A DNA stretch of 64,000 nucleotides from 21-14-0-10-32-9 sp964501945 (GTDB lineage: Archaea > Nanobdellota > Nanobdellia > Woesearchaeales > 21-14-0-10-32-9). Shown in pieces: positions 8,990-16,117 of this stretch (position 1 is the stretch's first letter; the number at the start of each line of letters is the position of its first letter). The stretch covers positions 1 through 64,000 of the forward strand of contig CAZCTY010000001.1 in assembly GCA_964501945.1 (NCBI GenBank). Direction: 5' to 3'. Made by a program: the position numbers and the translations under genes. The notes beneath the pieces are model-generated. The model worked only from the letters and a program-made list of their open reading frames with translations. It was not told the origin of the DNA and ran no database searches.

Positions 8990-9943
8990 TTATTTGATTA
9001 AATAAGCAAAACCATTATACTCAACAATAGAAACATTTTGATCCTTTTTGACATTAATATCTAAAGGATTTTCTAAATCAACTAACTCATAAGACTTAGT
9101 GCTAAGCGCGGTTAGAGGATGAGTGGTCATAATCTTTGTCTTCTGCTTTTCAACAATGACAAATTCATGATTAATAGACGGATCGTACTTAAAAGAAATG
9201 TTTTTATTAGATAAAAAATCAAAGCCACTAATTTGCTTACCTAAAGATTTTATTAAGATTAAAGAATCCTTAAAAAAAACAACATCACCTTTACTAAAAT
9301 CTGGAATATGCACAGCGACATTCAACCTAAAGAGCTCTTTGCTCGACTGCTTATCCTGAGAGAAAAGCTGAGCGTTATAATCCGCGACACCACCAAATTC
9401 ATCAACTATTTTCTCAGCGACACGACCAATAAACTTTTTTTTAACAAAATAAAAATCAACAGATTTATTACCCTCAATGACTTTGTTTACATAAGCACCT
9501 TCTTTTTCAACCAAGGAAAAAACCCTTCTTTTTTTCTCTAAATCAACGTTTCTAACCTGCAAAATACCTTCAAAATAATCAGTACCTACCTTACTATACT
9601 CAGGAGATGAAGTAACCTCCACACTTAAAGGTAATTCGTACTGCTCATCATCAACAATAATCACCACAGGAAAATCTTTTTTCAAACCAGTTTTATTAAG
9701 TAAATCATCATAAACCTCTAAACCCTCAACTAAAACGACTTTCTTACTTAGAGATTTCTCTAAAACTTTCTTTGTGACCTCACTTAAAGAATTAAAACTC
9801 TTCCACTTACCCTTAAAAAAATACTTACCACTAGGACAGAGCTTTAATTTAATTTGCTTAAAATCTAACGTAGACGGATTACAAGTACTACAAAACGTAC
9901 CCGCCGCAATGTCTGCACCGCATTTCGGACAAAATTTTTTCAT
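8990..9943 (-). CDS. NMD3-family protein
   Basis: A 317-residue homologue of archaeal/eukaryotic NMD3. The N-terminus has a zinc ribbon, CPKCGADIAAGTFCSTC (residues 5-21), followed by the LCPSGKYFFKGKWKS strand pair typical of the family. In eukaryotes NMD3 is the 60S export adaptor; archaeal versions are shorter, and a role in large-subunit assembly is inferred. The start at 9943 (MKKFCPKCG) places the zinc ribbon at the terminus; the open frame upstream is a hydrophobic low-complexity artefact. It shares a short AT-rich promoter region with the divergent signal peptidase gene. Confidence 0.85.
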   Translation of the reverse strand: MKKFCPKCGADIAAGTFCSTCNPSTLDFKQIKLKLCPSGKYFFKGKWKSFNSLSEVTKKVLEKSLSKKVVLVEGLEVYDDLLNKTGLKKDFPVVIIVDDEQYELPLSVEVTSSPEYSKVGTDYFEGILQVRNVDLEKKRRVFSLVEKEGAYVNKVIEGNKSVDFYFVKKKFIGRVAEKIVDEFGGVADYNAQLFSQDKQSSKELFRLNVAVHIPDFSKGDVVFFKDSLILIKSLGKQISGFDFLSNKNISFKYDPSINHEFVIVEKQKTKIMTTHPLTALSTKSYELVDLENPLDINVKKDQNVSIVEYNGFAYLIK

Positions 9944-9964
9944 TTTAAAAGAGAAATACAAAAG

Positions 9965-9976
9965 AATATTTAAATG
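9965..9976. promoter_or_regulatory. Shared TATA-like element between nmd3 and signal peptidase genes
   Basis: AATATTTAAATG is nearly symmetric and lies about 27 bases upstream of the nmd3 start on the minus strand and about 32 bases upstream of the signal peptidase ATG on the plus strand. It may serve both divergent leaderless transcripts. Confidence 0.4.
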
Positions 9977-10001
9977 TAACATGAGTTCAAAGAAATAAAA
10001 A

Positions 10002-10667
10002 ATGAATAAAAAAAGAAATAAAAAACAAAAAAACAAAAATAATTTACAAAAATTATGGCATTTTATCTGGCACGACGACTCAGTTTGGAGCTGGATAGTA
10101 AATGTCATATTAGCTTTTTTAATAGTAAAATTCATATTTTACCCAGGATTAAGCCTGATTGTAGGAACTCCTCTACCTTTAGTAGCAGTTACAAGCTCAA
10201 GCATGGAACATAGAGCGACAAATGTAAATAGCGAGAACATACTAATGTGCAGTGGAGAGCGACTTGACACAACTAGACAATTAAGCATAGAAGATTGGTG
10301 GAATGAGTGCGGAGAGTGGTATGAACAAAATACAAACATAACACTCCAAGAATTTAAAGAATTCCCATTAAGAAACGGATTTAATAAAGGAGATATAATA
10401 TTACTTAGAGGAGCGAGAGAGATAGATGTTGGAGATATAATTGTGTTTGAGGCAAGAAAACCCCAACCAATAATACATAGAATAATACTAAAAAACGAAA
10501 CCACAATAAGAACAAAAGGCGATAATAACCCCCGATTAATAGAAACCGCTCAACTAGATGAGACAAATATACCTGAAGAGAAAATACTAGGAAAAGCATA
10601 CGCAAAAGTACCTTACCTCGGATACATAAAAATATGGTTCACAAACCTTGTAAGCTACTTTATGTAA
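10002..10667 (+). CDS. Signal peptidase I, archaeal Sec11-like
   Basis: A 221-residue membrane protease that removes signal peptides after Sec export. A Lys- and Asn-rich cytoplasmic start is followed by one membrane segment (about residues 31-58). The catalytic box is TSSSMEH with Ser67. The second box is PQPIIHRI, with His where bacterial enzymes have Lys, and the third is TKGDNN with the conserved Asp. The Ser-His-Asp set marks the archaeal/ER type (S26B). A hydrophobic stretch near 208-221 may be a second anchor. It would process the many signal-peptide proteins encoded at 52-62 kb. tRNA-Pro follows on the same strand. Confidence 0.92.
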   Translation: MNKKRNKKQKNKNNLQKLWHFIWHDDSVWSWIVNVILAFLIVKFIFYPGLSLIVGTPLPLVAVTSSSMEHRATNVNSENILMCSGERLDTTRQLSIEDWWNECGEWYEQNTNITLQEFKEFPLRNGFNKGDIILLRGAREIDVGDIIVFEARKPQPIIHRIILKNETTIRTKGDNNPRLIETAQLDETNIPEEKILGKAYAKVPYLGYIKIWFTNLVSYFM

Positions 10668-10675
10668 AATTAAAA

Positions 10676-10749
10676 GGGGTCGTGGTCTAGCTTGGTATGA
10701 TACGTGCCCGGGGCGCACGTGATCGGGGGTTCAAATCCTCCCGACCCCA
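10676..10749 (+). tRNA. tRNA-Pro (GGG)
   Basis: A full cloverleaf can be drawn. The acceptor GGGGTCG pairs with CGACCCC, with discriminator A. The anticodon stem CGTGC/GCACG encloses loop CCGGGGC, giving anticodon GGG. The T-arm GGGGG/CCTCC encloses TTCAAAT. The D-arm GTCT/TGAT is weak, with one mismatch. The CCA end is not encoded. Position 33 reads C rather than the near-universal T. No intron. Confidence 0.93.
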
Positions 10750-10751
10750 CC

Positions 10752-11747
10752 TCAATTAAAAAAAGACTCTAAATCCCTAATCTGATCAATTTTCAAACCA
10801 GAATTAATATCTTCTAATAAAAAAACTTCTTGAGGAGATAACATAGGTTTTGAAAAACTAGAAATATCATCATATGCAATCCTCGGACACGCAGTATTCA
10901 CAAAACAATCAACATCAACACCCTCAACATAAGACTCGTTTACATAATCACACGCAAAAATATAAGCTTTTTTACCAATAGCCTCAAGCTTTTTTTTAAT
11001 AAAATTAGCAAAACGCAACCTAAACTGCCCTTTTTTAGAACTTACAAAAATACCAAAAGAATTACATTTTAAAGCCTTAGATACAACAACATACCTTTGC
11101 TTGATGAAAGAATCACTAACAACTAATTTTTGAGAAGCCTTATTGATAGGATCAATAACAAAAACATCAACACTATCAAAAACAAAACCTAAATTATTAG
11201 GATGAAACTTACCATCCCCAATAAAAACAACAGGAACAGACGCATCAATAATAGTAGAAGCATCACAGCCAAGAACCATGTTTTGCTTAACATGAGACGT
11301 GCTTTTAGAAACTAAAACCTCAACACCTAATTTTTTTAACTCATCAGATAAACGAGGAACATGAACCAAATAGTTAATAGTTGTGACAAGATTAACCTTC
11401 CTCAAATCAAGCTTTTTGACTTCCTCAACAATAAAAGATACCTCTATGTCACTAAGCTCATAGTAGAGAGGAACAAAAAAAGTCTTAATAGAAGGAGCAC
11501 CCATACCGGTATGACCAAAGTGAATGAGAGATTTGCAACCAAACTTTTTAGCCTCATCATCACGCAAATCACATGCACCAAACATAGGATCAACAAATAA
11601 AATAGGATTAAAATCTCTCAGAGAATCAACTACGAGAGTAGAATATTGCTTTAAACCTTCAGGTAGCTGAATACCAACAGGCATATCTTCTAAAGATAAT
11701 TTTTCTTTTAAAGCAGACAATTCTTTTTCAAGCGATCGTTTATACAT
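10752..11747 (-). CDS. dph2: Diphthamide synthesis enzyme Dph2
   Basis: Archaeal Dph2, the non-classical radical-SAM [4Fe-4S] enzyme. It transfers the 3-amino-3-carboxypropyl group of SAM to a histidine of elongation factor 2, the first step of diphthamide synthesis. The three cluster cysteines are present, one in each domain: FGACD (about C59), VLGCD (C161) and NTACPR (C287). The start at 11747 (MYKRSLEKEL) lies about 29 bases after a TATA-like box, so a leaderless mRNA starting there is likely; an upstream ATG at 11765 would add six residues. The enzyme needs SAM, made by the MetK encoded at 19.4 kb. Confidence 0.93.
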   Translation of the reverse strand: MYKRSLEKELSALKEKLSLEDMPVGIQLPEGLKQYSTLVVDSLRDFNPILFVDPMFGACDLRDDEAKKFGCKSLIHFGHTGMGAPSIKTFFVPLYYELSDIEVSFIVEEVKKLDLRKVNLVTTINYLVHVPRLSDELKKLGVEVLVSKSTSHVKQNMVLGCDASTIIDASVPVVFIGDGKFHPNNLGFVFDSVDVFVIDPINKASQKLVVSDSFIKQRYVVVSKALKCNSFGIFVSSKKGQFRLRFANFIKKKLEAIGKKAYIFACDYVNESYVEGVDVDCFVNTACPRIAYDDISSFSKPMLSPQEVFLLEDINSGLKIDQIRDLESFFN

Positions 11748-11770
11748 AGAAAAATAAGAAAACAAAGATA

Positions 11771-11780
11771 TTATAAATAA
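11771..11780 (-). promoter_or_regulatory. TATA-like box of dph2
   Basis: On the minus strand this reads TTATTTATAA, about 29 bases before the ATG at 11747, the spacing expected for a leaderless archaeal transcript. It supports 11747 over 11765 as the start. Confidence 0.4.
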
Positions 11781-11880
11781 TTAATGAAAAAAATCATAAA
11801 AAGGAGAAACATTTATAAGCAAGATTTAATAGTTTAATAAAATAGAAAAAAGGTGAATAAAAATAGGTATAAAGGTTCCG

Positions 11881-12372
11881 ATGGATGAAATAGAGATAAG
11901 ACATAAAGGCTTATATGATTTTGAAAGCATCTATAAAGCAGTCAGGAAATGGCTTAAAGATAAAGAGTATGAGTTTAATGAACCTAAATATAAAGATAAA
12001 GCTGGAAAAGACGGAAATGAAGTAGAAATAAAAATGCTCGGAGAACTTAGAGTTACAAACTTCGTTAAATTCACAGTAAAAACAGAAGCGAAGTTTTTTG
12101 GAGTAAGAGAGTTTGAAACAGAGTTTGAAGGAGAGACAAGAAAAATGAATAAAGGACAATTCTACTTCTTAATAAAAGGCGAAGTGGAATACGATTATGA
12201 AAACAGATTTAAATCAGATATAAGCAAATACTTTTTAAACCTTTTAATAGGAACAATTTTAAAGAACTACTACGATGTAAAATACGTGGATAGATTTTAC
12301 TACGAATTATATGATTTACACACATTAATAAAAACAAAAACACACATGGAAACTGCGAGTAACGCATATTAA
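11881..12372 (+). CDS. Conserved hypothetical protein, first of a tandem paralogous pair
   Basis: A 163-residue soluble protein of unknown function. The order is an N-terminal strand, a GLYDFESIYKAVRKWLKDKEY helix segment, a beta-rich charged middle and a helical, Tyr-rich C-terminus (YFLNLLIGTILKNYYD). The gene nine bases downstream encodes a protein with the same order of elements and many matching positions (strand, GL-D---IY/LYR---KW, then Y-R/K--V--E--), so the two are paralogues and may form a heteromer. A TATA-like ATTTATAAG at 11811 suggests a leader of about 40 bases; AAAGG just before the ATG is a weak ribosome binding site. Confidence 0.65.
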   Translation: MDEIEIRHKGLYDFESIYKAVRKWLKDKEYEFNEPKYKDKAGKDGNEVEIKMLGELRVTNFVKFTVKTEAKFFGVREFETEFEGETRKMNKGQFYFLIKGEVEYDYENRFKSDISKYFLNLLIGTILKNYYDVKYVDRFYYELYDLHTLIKTKTHMETASNAY

Positions 12373-12380
12373 AAAATAAA

Positions 12381-12890
12381 ATGAGCGAATATAAAAATTT
12401 AACATTCGGAGAAAAATTCACATACAAAGGATTAATAGATGTGAAAGGATTATACCGCTTAATAGATAAATGGTTCGCAGAACATGGATATGATAAAGTT
12501 GAAGCGTGGAACTTTGAGGAAGTGTATGAAGATGGAAAACAACTAACACTAAAACTACAACCATACAAAAAAATAAGCGATTATGTTAGAATAGAGATAA
12601 GATTACAAGCAGTACTAACAAAACTAAAAGAGACAAAAATAGAACACGACGGAGTAAAACTAAATCTTATGCGAGGACAAGCAACATTCCAATTTGATAC
12701 ATTCGTAATAACAGATTATGAAGGACACTGGGCAGGAAAACCATTCTACTTCTTTATGAAAACACTGTTAGATAAATTCATATATAGATCATACACAGAC
12801 AGATATGAAGAAATATTAATTAATGATAAAGATAAAATAAAAAGAGAGATAAAAAGCTTTTTGAACATGACCCGCTTTGGAGATATATAA
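12381..12890 (+). CDS. Conserved hypothetical protein, second of a tandem paralogous pair
   Basis: A 169-residue soluble protein, paralogue of its upstream neighbour. Shared elements are the GLIDVKGLYRLIDKWFAEHGY helix segment after the first strand, a middle strand set ending YVRIEIRLQA (YV/FVKFTVKTEA in the partner), and an aromatic-rich C-terminal half with FYFFMKTLLDKFIYRSYTDR. It is separated from the first copy by eight bases and is surely co-transcribed. No catalytic motif is visible. The gene ends a few bases before the convergent primase gene. Confidence 0.65.
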   Translation: MSEYKNLTFGEKFTYKGLIDVKGLYRLIDKWFAEHGYDKVEAWNFEEVYEDGKQLTLKLQPYKKISDYVRIEIRLQAVLTKLKETKIEHDGVKLNLMRGQATFQFDTFVITDYEGHWAGKPFYFFMKTLLDKFIYRSYTDRYEEILINDKDKIKREIKSFLNMTRFGDI

Positions 12891-12896
12891 AAAAAA

Positions 12897-14279
12897 TCAA
12901 GCTTTCTCTTTTTGCTTTTTTAACTTCTCACGATACTTACGCCTCATCTCCTTTTGCTCCTCAGTGAGCTTAGGACGACCACCTTTAGATTTTTTAACAT
13001 TAAGCTTGTGCTTTAATAGAGCATACTGCAAAGGATTCCTAATCCTTGAACAAAAAGAATCAGGAGTGCAAATCCTCAAATCCTCATAATAAGACTTACA
13101 ATTATGAGGAGGAATGTTTTCTTTTTGCTTGCGCAACTGATGGAGCTGACCTTTTAAATAAACCTCGCGCAAAGGCTCAGGATTTTTAACATTCCAATCA
13201 CGAATTTTTTGATCAATAGCCTCCAAGCCCCAACTAGCACCCTTAAAAAAATTAATCAAAGTAAATAAAACGCGCTTTTTACCATCCTCCAAACCAGAGA
13301 GCGCGTTATTAATACAAGGAGGAAAATACTCCTCAGAGATAGCCTCCTCAGGAAGATCAAAATGCTTTTTCTCAACACGCGTGTGAGGTTCTTTAGGATA
13401 CGTATCAAACGCATTAATAATAAGCTTATCCGCCTCACCACGCCTCGCAGAAGACCTATCTAAAAAAGGATGATTAAACGACACAACATCAGGCTCCGCA
13501 TCAGCTTTTTTAAAACGCAAAATATTATCAACATCGACAGGAACACTAACCAACTCAGATTTTTCATGAAAAGAATAAGGCATCCTATACAAATGACGAG
13601 GCGCAATTAAAACAGTATCAATTTCTAAAAAAGATTCAACATCAAGCTCCCTAACCTCAGTGCCCGAAACAACTTTTTTTTGAATAAGCTTACTAGATGG
13701 AATACCTGTTCGTTTAGAAACCTTATTAACATCACCATCTAATTTCAAAATAGCCTTCTCAAGCCTCGGCTTTAACAAATCACGAAGATAATAAGCAATA
13801 CGCCTAGGAGCTTCAGGAAACAAATTCTCAGTTTTCTCCCCATTAACAGTTTGAGGAAAAGACTCAAATGGAATAGCAAGATGAAAACCCTTATTACCGG
13901 AAAACTTACAAGTAATAGAACTAATACCATGATCTTTAATAATCTTAACCAAGATATGAGATGCGAGCTTGCTATAAATAAAATGAGCACAATCAATATC
14001 CAAAATCAAATCCCAACCCTTCCTCAACTCATTTAACTCAGACGGCTTTAAATCACTACTAATACTTAAAGGATTAGACCAGAGCTCCTCAGAACAATGA
14101 AAACTAGTTGCCTTTTTTTTAGCAAGCTCCAAGATATCAGCCTCATAAAATAAAGCATCAGGGCGCTTACCAAAAAAATCCTGAAATTTAACAGCGACTT
14201 CTTTATCACGAGCCTGCTCGAGTAAAGCGCGTCTAACATCTTTTCGCTTATAAAAACGCAAAGTCTTAGCCAAGAACAT
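12897..14279 (-). CDS. Fused archaeal DNA primase (PriS-PriL in one chain)
   Basis: A 460-residue protein joining both primase subunits. The N-terminal part has the catalytic-subunit motifs: LILDIDC with DxD at 94/96, SGNKGFH at 127-133, and RHLYRMPYSFH near 228-238. After a linker, residues 319-425 match the large-subunit iron-sulfur domain, with four cysteines at 322, 394, 404 and 410 (PPCI, HNC, ICTPDSFC) and the NPLQYAL segment. A basic tail has a GGRPK AT-hook-like core. Such fusions are known from Nanoarchaeum equitans. It would make RNA/DNA primers for PolD. The start at 14279 is about 27 bases after a TATA-like TTTTATATG, suggesting a leaderless transcript. Confidence 0.88.
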   Translation of the reverse strand: MFLAKTLRFYKRKDVRRALLEQARDKEVAVKFQDFFGKRPDALFYEADILELAKKKATSFHCSEELWSNPLSISSDLKPSELNELRKGWDLILDIDCAHFIYSKLASHILVKIIKDHGISSITCKFSGNKGFHLAIPFESFPQTVNGEKTENLFPEAPRRIAYYLRDLLKPRLEKAILKLDGDVNKVSKRTGIPSSKLIQKKVVSGTEVRELDVESFLEIDTVLIAPRHLYRMPYSFHEKSELVSVPVDVDNILRFKKADAEPDVVSFNHPFLDRSSARRGEADKLIINAFDTYPKEPHTRVEKKHFDLPEEAISEEYFPPCINNALSGLEDGKKRVLFTLINFFKGASWGLEAIDQKIRDWNVKNPEPLREVYLKGQLHQLRKQKENIPPHNCKSYYEDLRICTPDSFCSRIRNPLQYALLKHKLNVKKSKGGRPKLTEEQKEMRRKYREKLKKQKEKA

Positions 14280-14325
14280 AAGAAAATAAAAAAGCACACA
14301 CATATAAAAAACTTATCAAAAAAAT

Positions 14326-14682
14326 CTAATCAAGAATTTCCACATCAAAACACTCAACCTTGCTCGCAACCCTACAAATTTCCACTCCACTACAAAAATA
14401 TATGGGAGGAAACCTATCTAAAACACCCAGCATTCCAAAACAAGAACAAGATTCATAAGTTTCAAGACATCTTTTGCCATTATCCGCAAACATTTCTTTT
14501 TGAGAATAACTAGAAACAGAGAAAGTAAATAAAACAAACAACAACAAAACCAAGCCTAAAGAAAATAATATCACAGCCAACCTCTTCTTTCGCACAATTA
14601 TGAAATATGAACCAAAACCCAATAGTAAAAGCGGAAGAACAGATAAAATAAGAACAAATAATGAATTAACTGAAACACTCAT
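14326..14682 (-). CDS. Small membrane protein with a Cys-containing extracytoplasmic domain
   Basis: A 118-residue protein of unknown function. Two hydrophobic segments (about residues 7-29 and 35-55) flank a short RKKR loop, so both ends probably face outside. The C-terminal 60 residues hold six cysteines (CLETYESCSCF, CSGVEICR, VECF), suited to disulfide bonds or metal binding. It lies between the primase and the JAMM-domain membrane protein, which is read in the same direction. Co-transcription is possible but unproven. Confidence 0.6.
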   Translation of the reverse strand: MSVSVNSLFVLILSVLPLLLLGFGSYFIIVRKKRLAVILFSLGLVLLLFVLFTFSVSSYSQKEMFADNGKRCLETYESCSCFGMLGVLDRFPPIYFCSGVEICRVASKVECFDVEILD

Positions 14683-14732
14683 AATACAATACTAAGACAA
14701 TGAGGAATATAAAAGCTTTTTGAAACAAATAA

Positions 14733-15317
14733 CTAAATTACAGCAGAAAAACGCCTCGAACCACACATAACAAGCATTATTAAATCAGGATTATTAACCT
14801 GAGAACGCCTCAAAGTAGTCTCATCTGCACGAGAAGGAGCGCATCTACTAAAAGGATGAGTGTGCAACATGATAATTGTATCCTCGCCGCAAGGCTCATG
14901 AGAAACACGATTCCAAGCCCTATCAAAAACAACAGGCTTGTAAAAATCAGAAACGATGTACTCATTACCACGAATTTCACCGAGCAAACAAACAGCGCGC
15001 TCATCGCCAAAAGGATCGTATAATTCTTCTAAAAAAGATAAAACATCCTCATCAAAAGATACAACGACAGAATCTCTGAAAACAGCCTCATCAAGAGAAT
15101 CAACCTTAGATGAACCTGCAAGACCGAAGATATAACTATAAACAGGATAACCAAGATAGATGAAAGATACCATTAACAAAACCATGAAAACAGCTAAAAA
15201 AACAACTTTAAAACGCTTTAACCTAGGATTAGGTTTTTTTTCAGGAATAGGATTTTCCTCAAACTCTTTTTTGGCAAGCTCGAGATCTTCAAGAACAGGA
15301 TCTTTCTTTTTAGACAT
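14733..15317 (-). CDS. Membrane-anchored JAB/MPN+ (JAMM) metalloprotease-like protein
   Basis: A 194-residue protein with a charged N-terminus, one membrane segment (about residues 39-57) and a C-terminal JAMM domain. The zinc motif is complete: Glu114 in LLGEIRG, then HTH at 152-154, Ser162 and Asp165 in PSRAD. JAMM enzymes cut isopeptide bonds, for example removing ubiquitin-like modifiers, or process small sulfur-carrier proteins. No ubiquitin-like or E1-like gene is nearby, so the substrate is unknown. The orientation of the domain relative to the membrane cannot be fixed by eye. The start at 15317 (MSKKKD) is chosen because the frame further upstream runs into the tRNA gene. Confidence 0.75.
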   Translation of the reverse strand: MSKKKDPVLEDLELAKKEFEENPIPEKKPNPRLKRFKVVFLAVFMVLLMVSFIYLGYPVYSYIFGLAGSSKVDSLDEAVFRDSVVVSFDEDVLSFLEELYDPFGDERAVCLLGEIRGNEYIVSDFYKPVVFDRAWNRVSHEPCGEDTIIMLHTHPFSRCAPSRADETTLRRSQVNNPDLIMLVMCGSRRFSAVI

Positions 15318-15369
15318 GATAACAATAGAAAAAAACACGAATATAAAAAATGTACTAAAAAAAAAGAAG

Positions 15370-15491
15370 TGGGGACGGAGGGATTCGAACCCCCATCTGC
15401 TGGTTTGGCCCTTTGTAAGTTCATCGCTTTTCAGCTCATCGCTCCACAAAGACTGGAGCCAGCCATTCTAGCCAGGTTATACTACGCCCCC
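15370..15491 (-). tRNA. tRNA-Trp (CCA) with a 48-base intron
   Basis: On the minus strand the acceptor GGGGGCG pairs with CGTCCCC (discriminator A). The T-arm is GGGGG/CCCTC around TTCGAAT, and the anticodon stem GCTGG/CCAGC encloses anticodon CCA in CTCCAG. The loop is interrupted after base 37 by an intron at 15405-15452, the canonical archaeal position. Intron ends CTTTGT and ACAAAG pair next to the splice sites, as expected for a bulge-helix-bulge substrate of the splicing endonuclease. The D-stem is weak, with one mismatch. CCA is not encoded. Confidence 0.92.
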
Positions 15492-15519
15492 AGATAGTAT
15501 AAAATAAGATATTCTTAGT

Positions 15520-16068
15520 TTATTTAAAAAGGTTTTTCTCTTTTTCTAACATTTTTAAAAATTCATCTCTAAGTAAAGAATAAACAAACTCGTCTAAAAA
15601 TTTATTTTCTTTTTTTATTGTTTTTCTAAGAACGCCTTCTTTTTTAAAATCAAATTTTTCTAAAACTTTACAAGAAGCAATATTGTGAGTGAAGACTTTA
15701 GCTTGAACCCGCATAACATTAAAATTTTCAAACAAATGTTTTAAAAAAACAAAAAGAGCCTCTTTAGCATACCCTTTCCCCCAGTAAGGCTCCCCAATCC
15801 AATAACCACACTCTAAGTATTCTTGCTCATAATCACAACCAATCATACCAATAAGCTCGTCATTTATAGTTATAGCAAAGTTCATAGTTTCTTTTTTTTC
15901 TTTATTAAAATTAATCCATTCTCTTGCTTTTTTTATAGTATAAGGATGGGGAAACCTATTACTAAGATTTAACCAAATTTTTTTATTATTTCCTAATTCA
16001 CAAATCCTAACCTCATCTTTATCTTTTAGAGGCCTTAAAACAAGACGATTTGATTTTATAATTGTCAT
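15520..16068 (-). CDS. GNAT acetyltransferase, RimJ/RimL type
   Basis: A 182-residue N-acetyltransferase. The N-terminus SNRLVLRPLKDKDE is the usual RimJ/RimL start. ECGYWIGEPYWGKGYAKEAL holds motif A with the acetyl-CoA loop (W-G-K-G-Y-A), and NIASCKVLEKFDFKKEGVLR is motif B with the conserved Asn and the F-x-KEG-x-R ending. Relatives acetylate ribosomal protein N-termini or small amines; the target here is unknown. The start at 16068 (MTIIKSNRL) fits the family; the upstream open frame overlaps the mcm 3' end and is discarded. It lies about 50 bases after mcm in the same direction. Confidence 0.85.
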   Translation of the reverse strand: MTIIKSNRLVLRPLKDKDEVRICELGNNKKIWLNLSNRFPHPYTIKKAREWINFNKEKKETMNFAITINDELIGMIGCDYEQEYLECGYWIGEPYWGKGYAKEALFVFLKHLFENFNVMRVQAKVFTHNIASCKVLEKFDFKKEGVLRKTIKKENKFLDEFVYSLLRDEFLKMLEKEKNLFK

Positions 16069-16117
16069 AAATCTATAAAAATTTACAACATTTAAAAAAT
16101 TTGTTAAAAGAAAACAA

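Noticed and set aside
9944..10135. N-terminal extension of the NMD3-like protein
   Set aside because: Hydrophobic low-complexity sequence covering the divergent promoter and signal peptidase start; the zinc ribbon at 9943 marks the true start.
15318..15449. N-terminal extension of the JAMM protein
   Set aside because: It would run through the tRNA-Trp gene.
15405..15452. Box C/D guide RNA in the tRNA-Trp intron
   Set aside because: GATGA and CTGA strings are present, but 48 bases is too short for paired C/D and C'/D' boxes with guide regions.
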